Assembly: GCA_024707015.1 (NCBI GenBank)
Contig: JANGFR010000002.1
Span: forward strand, 1-64,000
Direction of reading: 5' to 3'
Length of the DNA: 64,000 nucleotides
Source: Candidatus Culexarchaeum yellowstonense
GTDB lineage: Archaea > Thermoproteota > Methanomethylicia > Culexarchaeales > Culexarchaeaceae
Under the pieces are notes generated by a model. It saw nothing but the letters and a program-made list of their open reading frames with translations, had not been told where the DNA came from and ran no database searches. This document shows, one piece after another, positions 50,533 through 58,643 of this stretch (its first letter is position 1; every line of letters starts with the position of its first letter). A program made the translations under genes and the position numbers.

Positions 50533-50839
50533 ATTGGAAATAATTGCAACATGTGAAATTTAATGGGCAGTTTCCCAAATGTAATGTTACTTAAACCCAG
50601 TAGGAGGATACAATTACATACCTTTTCGAATCCACCAATCCCTCATCACTCTTACAATAAATTCATCAAGATCTTCAGGCCACTTCTCCACCTTAAAGAC
50701 TCCAAAATACTTCTGGGCAACTGATTTCATAGGCTTAATAACAACCCCAATTCCATAAAGAATATAATTCTAAAACATAAATTTTCCCATAAAAATTAGT
50801 ATTAGACTCACGGCAGGTAATGGTCTAGTGTAAAACTAG
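50533..50839. other. Gap with a minus-strand coding remnant
   Basis: The 307-base gap lies between two convergent transcription units. Apart from the small minus-strand open stretch at 50614-50769 I see nothing recognisable, no RNA gene and no clear palindrome. Confidence 0.5.
50614..50769 (-). pseudogene. Probable remnant of a small gene
   Basis: An open stretch of 51 codons with good coding character reads YGIGVVIKPMKSVAQKYFGV and, after about six residues, EDLDEFIVRVMRDWWIRKG, then stop. Upstream an in-frame TAG cuts it off, and only an internal ATG (MKSVAQ...) could start it. It looks like the end of a short DNA-binding or antitoxin-type protein that lost its N-terminus. The family is not assigned. 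Confidence 0.4.
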
Positions 50840-51502
50840 TTATCCTGGTGTTATGGTTATTGGGATTATTATTTTTCCACTATATACTTGCATATGGAAT
50901 CCAGTGATTATGTAATTGTATTTATCGTATTGTATTTCGGCATATGGGTTTATGATTGCATGGATGGTGTAATCGATATTTAAGTATAGTATGCTTGGAA
51001 ATTTATCTTCCATGAAGGAAATGTAGTGATGGAATTCTGAGAGATCTGGTAGAAATCGCTTATAATGGGGGTCAACATAAGCGTATATGTATATGACGGT
51101 TTCATTTTTGTAAAAGATTCTGTAATTGAATATGTAAGCGTTTTCGATTAATATGATGAACCCCTTTACTAATGGATTATATGTTTTCTCGCTTATCTTC
51201 CTAACCACAACAGTCATCCGTAAAAGATCATGTGGAGTTGTTATTGGGTGAAGTAGGGGTGTGGAAATATATGTGATTAATCTGAAATCAGCCTCTCCAA
51301 GAAAGCCACTATAATGAATTGCTGTGACGTTAAGAAACTTATAATACTTATACCAGTCTAGAGATGAGTTGAATGAGTCTAATTCAATTGTGTTTAGGTA
51401 GCGTGGGCATGTTAGGTAGTTGTCTAATAGGATTATTGTTGTTATTGCCGTAATTATGAGTAAGATGGTGGATAAGTATTTCTTGTTTATATGTATCTTC
51501 AT
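50840..51502 (-). CDS. Membrane-anchored hypothetical protein, paralogue of the 92-706 gene
   Basis: The 220-residue protein has an N-terminal helix (about 10-30), then NYLTCPRYLN, an Ile/Tyr-rich extracytoplasmic domain and NPYAEIQYDKYNYIITGFHM near the end. It aligns over its whole length with the first protein of the window. The ATG at 51502 is preferred over ATG 51511 because GGTGAG is at suitable distance from the inner codon. It follows the secreted protein gene at 51513-52307 by a few bases and is probably cotranscribed with it. The function is unknown. Confidence 0.75.
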   Translation of the reverse strand: MKIHINKKYLSTILLIITAITTIILLDNYLTCPRYLNTIELDSFNSSLDWYKYYKFLNVTAIHYSGFLGEADFRLITYISTPLLHPITTPHDLLRMTVVVRKISEKTYNPLVKGFIILIENAYIFNYRIFYKNETVIYIYAYVDPHYKRFLPDLSEFHHYISFMEDKFPSILYLNIDYTIHAIINPYAEIQYDKYNYIITGFHMQVYSGKIIIPITITPG

Positions 51503-51512
51503 GTTTATCATC

Positions 51513-52307
51513 TCACCATGGTTTAATTATGAATGTTATATCTGTTGTAGCATACTCGTATACCGTGTCTATTGCCCTATTATATTGTGGTGATATTTCC
51601 TGGTCGATGGAGCTTATAACCCTAGGATCCCTCTCAACCCATATGGAAATTATGGCACACCAAGTCAACCTACAAGTAACCTCATAAGTATGCGTAGGAT
51701 CTAAACCACCAAAATATGAAAACTCAAAATCAATTGAAAATTCACTCTTATTTCCAATGATACTATAGGCGGTAACTTCACCCCACGCAGTACGAGTATC
51801 AGTAAACCTCGATAACCCCGTTATTGACTGAAAAACACCCCATAACAAATTATTAAGTTCATTTAAAAACCATGAACCTCTAGGTCTTATGTAACTATCG
51901 TAGAGACATAGGTTATTACGTATTAAATTTGGGTCTGTATATTCTGTTTGATTCGTCAAATCCTTTATCTTTATAATCTCTACCTTATACACCATTCTAT
52001 TTAATCTCGAATAAAACAATTGATCCCCACAATACCATGTTTTCGCGCTCACACTTCCAACCATGTATATGTATCCATGAAAGCCAATACCAGGGAGAGC
52101 ATCATCCCACCAAACAGACCATGCGAAATAACCTACTACGTGAGGATGATATATTCCTCCAGTTTGGGGGTATACGTGACTCCATGTGACTTCCGCACTG
52201 CCACCATCCGATTCCCGAGCGTAAACGTTCCCGCAAAGTACTGGTATAGTGAGGAATGCTATTAGGGGTATTATGTATAATAGTGAGGTGTTTTTAACCC
52301 CTCCCAT
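51513..52307 (-). CDS. Secreted hypothetical protein
   Basis: The 264-residue protein has a signal peptide (about residues 8-29, ending GNVYA) and a Trp/Tyr-rich mature part with YPQTGGIYHPHVVGYFAWSV, WYCGDQLFYSRLN and YEVTCRLTWCAIISIWV. Cys pairs suggest disulfides. No transmembrane segment follows. I recognise no family. A TATA-like ATATATAT lies about 40 bases upstream. It is the first gene of a probable two-gene unit with the membrane-anchored protein. Confidence 0.68.
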   Translation of the reverse strand: MGGVKNTSLLYIIPLIAFLTIPVLCGNVYARESDGGSAEVTWSHVYPQTGGIYHPHVVGYFAWSVWWDDALPGIGFHGYIYMVGSVSAKTWYCGDQLFYSRLNRMVYKVEIIKIKDLTNQTEYTDPNLIRNNLCLYDSYIRPRGSWFLNELNNLLWGVFQSITGLSRFTDTRTAWGEVTAYSIIGNKSEFSIDFEFSYFGGLDPTHTYEVTCRLTWCAIISIWVERDPRVISSIDQEISPQYNRAIDTVYEYATTDITFIIKPW

Positions 52308-52568
52308 CTAATGGGGACACCTCAAAAACATTATGTAAAAAGTAACATATATATTGGCAAGAAAGCCGCCTTCAATACTCAAGTAAAGGGACGCTTTAAC
52401 TTCATTTGAAGAATTATTGTGAAGTTTGTGTACTATTACTCGGAGATCACAGGGCTTATTCCCTGATTTATGGGAATCAGTGTTATCTTGAATTTTGCTT
52501 CAGTAGTTATGCTTAATAGTAATGTAGTAATTCACATGGATACATGATAAATATTTGAATAAAAGTGG
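52308..52568. other. Intergenic region upstream of the secreted protein gene
   Basis: The region holds the minus-strand promoter of the 52307 gene near 52340-52355. It also contains a short hairpin (ATTCCC, eight-base loop, GGGAAT) near 52459-52478. No gene or RNA is recognised. Confidence 0.4.
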
Positions 52569-52868
52569 TTAAGCATCATTTATTCTAAATGTTACTAGGA
52601 ATTCGTCGGCATCAATTTGCTCTATACTATAAATTTTGGAGTTTATTCCATTTTCCTCCAATAATAGTCTGAAATCTTCAAACCACTCATTTAATCCGCA
52701 TGTGAAGCAGAAGCTACCTTTGAAGCTTATTTGTATGGTTTCTTCATCAACTTTAACTAGTGATGCCACAGCTTCAGGACTTCTAAACTTGTTATATAGG
52801 TCGATGGCATACATAACTTTACTGGACTCTATCATGAGTCGACCATACGCCCCCTTCAAACCCATCAT
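52569..52868 (-). CDS. 99-residue hypothetical protein, coupled to a YHS-domain gene
   Basis: No family is recognised. The small protein starts with a helical segment (KVMYAIDLYNKFRSPEAVAS), has an ISFKGSFCFTCGLNEWFEDF motif whose CxxC could bind metal or be redox-active, and ends in a beta strand (EFLVTFRIN). Its ATG overlaps the stop of the 47-residue YHS gene (AAATGATGG), so translation is coupled. The pairing with a YHS protein, a domain often seen with copper or heavy-metal systems, suggests metal handling, but that is inference. Confidence 0.65.
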   Translation of the reverse strand: MMGLKGAYGRLMIESSKVMYAIDLYNKFRSPEAVASLVKVDEETIQISFKGSFCFTCGLNEWFEDFRLLLEENGINSKIYSIEQIDADEFLVTFRINDA

Positions 52869-53008
52869 TTAATATACTTATTTGGATTTGATTTAAACTT
52901 CTCCATACATATAGCGCTACAGAAGTAGTATGTTTTACCATTGTAATCCAGTTTAAATTTAGTTTTACCTTCATCAACCATCATACCGCAAACTGGATCC
53001 TTAGCCAA
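52865..53008 (-). CDS. 47-residue YHS-domain protein
   Basis: This is a minimal YHS domain: KDPVCGMMVDEGKT at the start, then YNGKTYYFCSAICMEKFKSN. The CGM and FCS..C motifs match the metal-binding pattern found in copper P-ATPases, mercury and copper resistance proteins and stand-alone YHS proteins. Translation starts at TTG 53008, with GGTGAT just before it. It is the first gene of a two-gene unit with the 99-residue protein. It is easily missed because of its size. Confidence 0.85.
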   Translation of the reverse strand: MAKDPVCGMMVDEGKTKFKLDYNGKTYYFCSAICMEKFKSNPNKYIK

Positions 53009-53068
53009 AATATCACCAAAACAATTATACATCACCAATATATAACTATTGTCATTTTTGAGCGGGGT

Positions 53069-53896
53069 TTAAACGGTAACTTTTGATCTAACGATTATCC
53101 CCCTATAATCTGTGACGGTAATGAGGATGGTGTATGGTGGGGGTGGAGGGTTTCTTATGGTGGCATTATATGTGCCCATGCCACAGTATGTTAAGCTCCA
53201 AACATTCCTTTGAATACCATTAATGGTTATGTTTAAATTGTTTGTTGATAGGTTGTTTACTGGGCCCATTTCACTATTCAATATGAATATTATTGACATT
53301 TCATTTAGGTTTCCATCTACGATTATCTTTGTTATGTTGAGTGATAGGAGTGCGGTGTAGGAGTTGTTCCAGCCATAAACTTTACTTCCAATTATGTCTA
53401 GGGATATTGATGCATGGGAGGCTGATATGCTGTATGGTTTATCCCAACTGCAATTAAATATTGAGCCACGTTGTATAGTGAAGCTTGAAACGTAGATATT
53501 GTAAAATGTGGTTGAGCTTCCATATTTGAATTGAAGTGTATATGTGGATGCAGGGGATATTAACGATCCGGATGGGGATATGGATATTTTCAAGCTTAGT
53601 GGGGCATATGCTAAGGAGAATGCAAATTTCCATGTTTCAATATTAATTTTCGCATTGTCCTCAGAATCATCATGATCTCCAGTTTTAAGGTAGCTGGCTG
53701 TGAAATTTGCCAAGGAAGCTTGAAGAATACGTTTGAAATCTCTATCAACATTAATTATTAAGTGCGTCCAATCTGAATCCTCAACTGTTTTTGGGAATAT
53801 TGAGACTTTATAGGAGGTTATAGCTGAAAGTATTATTATGCCACTTAAAATTACTGCAACTATTATGGGGAGCTGCCCCTTAGAATTCAAATACAT
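53069..53896 (-). CDS. Pilin-like secreted protein of the type IV pilus operon
   Basis: The N-terminus carries a class III (PibD-type) signal: NSKG cut before QLPIIVAVILSGIIILSAIT, then a hydrophobic pilin helix. About 240 residues of beta-rich, Ser/Asn-rich domain follow, much larger than a normal major pilin, with an Ig-like C-terminal part (YNATIRNPPPPPYTILITVT). It is the last gene of the operon, coupled directly to the preceding gene (stop and start separated by no spacer). It is a probable minor pilin or adhesin. Confidence 0.75.
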   Translation of the reverse strand: MYLNSKGQLPIIVAVILSGIIILSAITSYKVSIFPKTVEDSDWTHLIINVDRDFKRILQASLANFTASYLKTGDHDDSEDNAKINIETWKFAFSLAYAPLSLKISISPSGSLISPASTYTLQFKYGSSTTFYNIYVSSFTIQRGSIFNCSWDKPYSISASHASISLDIIGSKVYGWNNSYTALLSLNITKIIVDGNLNEMSIIFILNSEMGPVNNLSTNNLNITINGIQRNVWSLTYCGMGTYNATIRNPPPPPYTILITVTDYRGIIVRSKVTV

Positions 53897-54361
53897 TCAC
53901 CCCTTAACCCTAATTAACGTTAACACCAACATGTATATTCGACCATTACTTGACGTGAAAATATAAACTGCAGAGCCGGATTCAGATATATCCCTAGCGA
54001 AGTTTCCTGGAATATTGGTTATTGCAAAACGATTGAGTATCCTCATGGCTAATGTTGATTCATTTATTGGGGTAAACTCGTATATGGTCATGTTAAAGTA
54101 AACTGTTTTAGGCAGTAGAGTTCCAAGTAGTAGGGAGATATCGGATTCCCATTTACCAGTTTGATTTGAAAGTATGTTGGAGATTGTTGGAACAGATATT
54201 TCGTCCAGTAAATTGAAGGCCATATCATCAAGCTCCTCATGGCTATATATAATACAAGAACTTGGAATCCTCTGAATATTTATGGCGATGGTCATGGAGC
54301 CTATCACGAGAATCGCAGTGATTAAAGCTTCGATAATTCTAAATTGCCCAGAGCAATTCAA
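53897..54361 (-). CDS. Minor pilin-like protein
   Basis: With the TTG at 54361 the protein starts MNCSGQFRIIEALITAILV: a short leader, a G-Q processing site and a hydrophobic helix, fitting the archaeal prepilin pattern. GGAGGG lies six bases before that TTG, at the end of the preceding gene. The longer ATG start at 54385 would add eight residues. The 120-residue remainder is a beta-rich domain (YFNMTIYEFTPINESTLAMR). It overlaps or abuts both neighbours in the pilus operon. Confidence 0.68.
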   Translation of the reverse strand: MNCSGQFRIIEALITAILVIGSMTIAINIQRIPSSCIIYSHEELDDMAFNLLDEISVPTISNILSNQTGKWESDISLLLGTLLPKTVYFNMTIYEFTPINESTLAMRILNRFAITNIPGNFARDISESGSAVYIFTSSNGRIYMLVLTLIRVKG

Positions 54362-54363
54362 AT

Positions 54364-55527
54364 TCAACCCTCCACAAGCCGCCATAATGTTAAATCAAAA
54401 TAGTATAGGTAGCCGGAAACAGATACGATCCTCCTAAGATGTACCCCCCTAGCCGCAACCCCTCCAGTAGACCCCTGATTCCATCCAATCTCAACCCCAT
54501 TATAAGACCTTCTAGCCACGCAGAGCTTATATGAACCCCTATTCTTAACCACAAAGAACAATGCCACCGTATCATCATCTAAACCGTCAAGTTCAAACTT
54601 ATAGTATGGTCTAGCTCCACCTTGAGGTGTTATGGGTAGAAGTTTACCATCAAAGAGTACTGTGGATTCTAAAGCCTTCGGCGTAACCGCTAAAGCTGCT
54701 GGACATAGATGTATAGCTCCACCACCAGGATTATTCGGCTTACCCTTCTTGGTGGTTATGTTTTGGGGGTTGAAATCGTCATCCAAATGTCCAACGTAGA
54801 GAGTATCCCCAATAATCACCCCAAAATTGGTTTCACCTTCAAAGGAACTGTATACTGTGGACATGCCATAGAAGTCAACATACACCACCAAGAAACCTCC
54901 AATGGCACCATTGGAATCCACTGGTGTGAAATTCAAAACAGCCTTCCCATTATAATCGGTATAAACGTTTTCCACAACATCCTCCAAATAGGTTATCTCA
55001 GTACTCCCACTAACATATACAGTTACATGCACTGCCCTAATCCTAGCATTAATTACTGGTAGATTATCATAGGTTTTAACATAAACTTCATAGGTGAAGC
55101 TTGAAGATTCCTGAATTGAAACATTCAATACTGGAGTAAGCTTAATGGATAAACCATAAACCCCACGTAAACCCAAAACATTCAATATATCATTCAAACC
55201 TATACTTGTAAGATTTGTGTATTCACTTAAATTTGGCTCGAAAACCCTCACCAACTTATTTATATCCAAACTATATGGGTTAGCACCTTTAAGTGCAAAA
55301 CCAAAACTCTTCAAAGAATCTATTGAAGTGGCTGAAACACCCCAATCTGGAGGATCCCCTGTATTTAAAAGCAATTGATTCATGATCTTCTCAGCTTCAA
55401 TCTGCAACTGACCCTCAGATAGATATGTAGCCCTATTCAATGATACTGGAATGAAGTATGTTAATGTTGAAGATACAAGTAAAACAATTATTAGAGCGGA
55501 AAACACGTATTCCATCCACTCATTCAA
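54364..55527 (-). CDS. Membrane-anchored accessory protein of the pilus operon
   Basis: The 387-residue protein has one N-terminal helix (residues 8-26, EYVFSALIIVLLVSSTLTYF) without a clear Gly processing site, then an amphipathic stretch with NQLLLNTGDPPDWG, a motif often seen in archaeal class III-signal-bearing proteins, and a large beta-rich ectodomain including a Gly-rich loop near 278-285. Its start overlaps the preceding gene by four bases. It is probably an extracellular or pseudoperiplasmic component that helps pilus assembly or adhesion. Confidence 0.7.
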   Translation of the reverse strand: MNEWMEYVFSALIIVLLVSSTLTYFIPVSLNRATYLSEGQLQIEAEKIMNQLLLNTGDPPDWGVSATSIDSLKSFGFALKGANPYSLDINKLVRVFEPNLSEYTNLTSIGLNDILNVLGLRGVYGLSIKLTPVLNVSIQESSSFTYEVYVKTYDNLPVINARIRAVHVTVYVSGSTEITYLEDVVENVYTDYNGKAVLNFTPVDSNGAIGGFLVVYVDFYGMSTVYSSFEGETNFGVIIGDTLYVGHLDDDFNPQNITTKKGKPNNPGGGAIHLCPAALAVTPKALESTVLFDGKLLPITPQGGARPYYKFELDGLDDDTVALFFVVKNRGSYKLCVARRSYNGVEIGWNQGSTGGVAARGVHLRRIVSVSGYLYYFDLTLWRLVEG

Positions 55528-56039
55528 CCCCCCATCACCCCCAAACTAACCTTAACAACCCCTCCATCCTTAACAACCCATACAACCAAATCCTTAGCAC
55601 CACAAAGAACCTTCGGGGAATAGTATATCTTAACACCATTAAAATTCAAAATTCCACTACCAAACTCAAAAACCACTTTACATGAAGATGTCTGTATTGG
55701 AATCAGTGAAGAGGAGTTAAACCAACTCCAACCAATAATATCAACCTCAACATAATAGAATTTACCAGAAGCAGTTAAGCTAATGGTATAACTTTTACCA
55801 AGAATATTTGATGGAATATCCAACCCCTTAACCATAATCATATGCTCAGAACCCGTACTTGAAGCAACACTGATAAGATCTGATATATCCATGGCAATTC
55901 TATGCGATATTTCAGATGCAAGTATCCTTGCAGTATCCCTAAGGCTAATTAACTGCATATTCTGAGCAAAACCAATGGAGATGAATATCAATATTAGTAG
56001 GGAGGAGAAGGAGATTACATGCATAACAGCAGACGACAT
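55524..56039 (-). CDS. Pilus-operon protein with single N-terminal helix
   Basis: With the ATG at 56039, preceded by GGGGTGAT at four bases, the 171-residue protein starts MSSAVMHVISFSSLLILIFI, a membrane helix, then a helical segment (LRDTARILASEISHRIAMDI) and a beta domain. The longer reading from 56093 would translate the end of the previous gene region and its ribosome site. No named family, but the layout repeats that of the other pilin-like genes of the operon. Confidence 0.68.
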   Translation of the reverse strand: MSSAVMHVISFSSLLILIFISIGFAQNMQLISLRDTARILASEISHRIAMDISDLISVASSTGSEHMIMVKGLDIPSNILGKSYTISLTASGKFYYVEVDIIGWSWFNSSSLIPIQTSSCKVVFEFGSGILNFNGVKIYYSPKVLCGAKDLVVWVVKDGGVVKVSLGVMGG

Positions 56040-56055
56040 TACAATCACCCCACAA

Positions 56056-56832
56056 CTAGACTGTTGATATTTCCACCTCCACAATAGCAACATTCAATAC
56101 TGCTGGAGCAGTTATGCTTTTACAATCCACCTTCAAACCATCAATGAATAATTCAATGCTAGATGGCTTTTCAATGAATAATGTGTTCAATGTTACCCCC
56201 TTACCATAAGCCTTAACATTAATACTATCAGAACCCACCGTTAAGCCAACTCTAACCCTAACCAAAACAAGCTCATAAACAGTGACGGTAAACCCCCTAC
56301 TCCTCAAATACAATTCACCCTTATCCACAACCCTAACACAACCACCACGGAGTATTATGGATGGAAAACCAGATGTGGAAGCCAATTTAACAGTTACAAG
56401 ATGGGAGAATTCATCCATAAATATGCCGGAACCTTCACCCCTAACATACTCCTCAGACACAGAAAACCTAACACCACAAGTATACCTCAAACTTGAAGTA
56501 TAAACATCAACAATCTTAGAGGAATTTAAGAAAACCTCAATATGGGTATCATCTTTGAGGAAATCAACTCGCCCATACCTACAATTAAACTTCACATAAC
56601 CGGAAGAATAAACTCTACTACCAACCTCCTCAATAATATCAGCTAATATTAGCATAGAATCCTTAATACCCTCGAATTCAGCTTGAGCAGCTTGAATCTC
56701 CATAAAATTCATAGCCACACTGGTGGAGATTATGGTGATTAAGATTATGGTTGAAGCGATAACCAGATTTCCAATAACCTCAGAAACCCCCTCAGAAACA
56801 TGACTCCCAAAATGCGCCTTCAAATCCCTCAA
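56056..56832 (-). CDS. Type IV pilin/FlaG-like protein
   Basis: A class III-like N-terminus with EGVSEVIGNLVIASTIILITIIST matches the archaeal pilin/FlaG-type hydrophobic helix (G-V-S-E-V-I-G is a common archaeal pilin start). The rest (about 220 residues) is beta-rich with VRVGLTVGSDSINVKAYGKG. It is immediately after the platform gene (four-base ATGA overlap). It may be a minor pilin or stator-like protein of the system. Confidence 0.72.
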   Translation of the reverse strand: MRDLKAHFGSHVSEGVSEVIGNLVIASTIILITIISTSVAMNFMEIQAAQAEFEGIKDSMLILADIIEEVGSRVYSSGYVKFNCRYGRVDFLKDDTHIEVFLNSSKIVDVYTSSLRYTCGVRFSVSEEYVRGEGSGIFMDEFSHLVTVKLASTSGFPSIILRGGCVRVVDKGELYLRSRGFTVTVYELVLVRVRVGLTVGSDSINVKAYGKGVTLNTLFIEKPSSIELFIDGLKVDCKSITAPAVLNVAIVEVEISTV

Positions 56833-58643
56833 CCCCCCATCAGAATACTACTCAAATTAATTGATGAGGAGAATAGGATTGCAAGTAGATCCACTAGAGT
56901 TAAGAGTATGGCGTGTATGAATCCTCCAGAAACCCTACCACCACCAATCTTCCCAGCAGCTAAACCAAGAGTATATGTTTGCAGGGGTATTGGCGTCATG
57001 AGTATTTTGATCATTGAAACCATGGGGAGGGAAGTTCCAGCAACAGCCATCATACCATTCATGAAGGATAAGAAGGTTAAACCAACCAATATCAACAATA
57101 TAGCGCCAAAATATGGGACAAGCATCAGCGGCTTCAATAGAGAACGCTTCTCACTCTCAATTAAAAGTGAAGTTTCAGAAAACCTAGCCATAGACTCAAG
57201 GGTTTCCACAGACCCCCCACCAATCTCTATGGTATCAACTAATAGGAATAGATTAACGGATACAAGCCAATCATCTAAACTGGCGCAAATTTCATCAAAA
57301 ACCTTACGTAGGGGGAGCCCCCAAACAATCCCCCTCCTAACCCTATCCAAAATCCTATTAAGCCTCCCATACCTCCTATATGAAAGCATAACTAAACACT
57401 TCTCAGGGGGTAAACCACTCTTCCTAGTTTCAACAAGATCTCTAAGGAAACTTGCCAATCCAGACTCGTAGGAAGTCTCCACCCTGGAAAGATAGAGGTC
57501 ATATATTGCCCCTGGAATGCTGACTACAATTAGAGATAGGCATAACATTATTGCTGGGGTAAAACCAATATTTCCAGCCCTATATTCAGCAAACCACTCA
57601 ACAAACTTCACTATTGGGATTAGTGGTTCAATTATAGACATATTGAAGACGTAGGGGAGAATTATTAGGGAGAGGGATAGCAGGAGTATTGGGAGGGAGG
57701 CTATGAAGGGGATATATCTCTTCAAAACCTTCTCAGGATAACTTATCTGACTGGAATCTGCCAAGTATATGAATATGACGTTTATGAGGGGGAGCAAAAT
57801 GAAGGAGAAGAGGAAGAAGGTTTCACCACTAATAGCAGGCATCCCCATAACGTCACTCATGGATACTGAGGCTATGAAGAAGAGGTATAATCCAATACCA
57901 CCAAGACATACAACCGTGATGAGAGCCTCCATTAGAATTCCAAGCCTCTCAGCAACAGATTTAACCCTAGAAAGCATCTCTTGGAAAAGCATTTCAGTTC
58001 TACGATAAACATAATTGGCAACATCGCCACCACTCCTTAAGGTGGAAACATAACCTGAAATAAGCTCCTTAAACCCCTTAACATTAAGCTTACCAGCAAA
58101 ATCCTCAACAATAAATATGGGGGTGTCACTTCCAACCATAGATGAAACTTCAATCCTATTAACATACATACTGGTCCTATGGAAAAGTTTAGATCCAATA
58201 AGCCTCTTAAGACCATTATACAAAGGCAAACCACTAGAGACTATGACCGTTAAGTATGCTGAGACGTAGGGCAATTCAAGTTCAAAATCATAAACCCTAT
58301 TCTTAGAAGTTATTATGGGGAGAATCAAACCAAATATGAATACAATTAATGGTAGAAGGGTGAAGGATATTATTAATGGTATTGGGAGGAAGGATAATGG
58401 GTAAAGCAAATGCATAATATATTGTGGAAGATCAATACCTGAAACTGCAACAAAAATTAGTAGGATAAATGGAATTGATGCTGATAGGGATAGGATTGAT
58501 GCAAAAAATATTATTGAACCATAAACTGACGGGTGAAGCTTGAAAACTGAAACCTCAATCCATTTATCAAGCCAAGGAAATGCAGATGCAATTCTATCAC
58601 CAATAAACCCAAAATGATCATAGCAGAAACTCTTAAAATCCAC
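56829..58643 (-). CDS. Type II/IV secretion platform protein with two T2SF domains (TadC/FlaJ-like)
   Basis: This 604-residue integral membrane protein is the platform of an archaeal type IV pilus. It has two T2SSF-type halves: first near residues 90-230 (YVSAYLTVIVSSGLPLYNGL, YVSTLRSGGDVANYV) and second near 390-540 (LASFLRDLVETRKSGLPPEKCL, LFLLVDTIEIGGGSVETLESMA), each followed by hydrophobic helices. It starts directly after the ATPase stop. The double-domain design is typical of archaeal pilus systems. Confidence 0.88.
   Translation of the reverse strand: MDFKSFCYDHFGFIGDRIASAFPWLDKWIEVSVFKLHPSVYGSIIFFASILSLSASIPFILLIFVAVSGIDLPQYIMHLLYPLSFLPIPLIISFTLLPLIVFIFGLILPIITSKNRVYDFELELPYVSAYLTVIVSSGLPLYNGLKRLIGSKLFHRTSMYVNRIEVSSMVGSDTPIFIVEDFAGKLNVKGFKELISGYVSTLRSGGDVANYVYRRTEMLFQEMLSRVKSVAERLGILMEALITVVCLGGIGLYLFFIASVSMSDVMGMPAISGETFFLFSFILLPLINVIFIYLADSSQISYPEKVLKRYIPFIASLPILLLSLSLIILPYVFNMSIIEPLIPIVKFVEWFAEYRAGNIGFTPAIMLCLSLIVVSIPGAIYDLYLSRVETSYESGLASFLRDLVETRKSGLPPEKCLVMLSYRRYGRLNRILDRVRRGIVWGLPLRKVFDEICASLDDWLVSVNLFLLVDTIEIGGGSVETLESMARFSETSLLIESEKRSLLKPLMLVPYFGAILLILVGLTFLSFMNGMMAVAGTSLPMVSMIKILMTPIPLQTYTLGLAAGKIGGGRVSGGFIHAILLTLVDLLAILFSSSINLSSILMGG

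Noticed and set aside
50618-50645. TTCGAATCC, which resembles a tRNA T-arm
   Set aside because: It lies inside a coding-like remnant and no acceptor, D or anticodon arm can be folded around it. No tRNA was recognised anywhere in the window.
52441-52470. Minus-strand sequence encoding QGISPVI, like the pilin processing site, with 13 bases shared with the pilin gene at about 60720
   Set aside because: No hydrophobic helix follows; two stops come at once. I judge it a chance match, or at most an unprovable relic.
52459-52478. Hairpin ATTCCC-(8)-GGGAAT as a possible regulatory RNA or terminator
   Set aside because: Short arms, no T-tract and no gene ending there; insufficient evidence.
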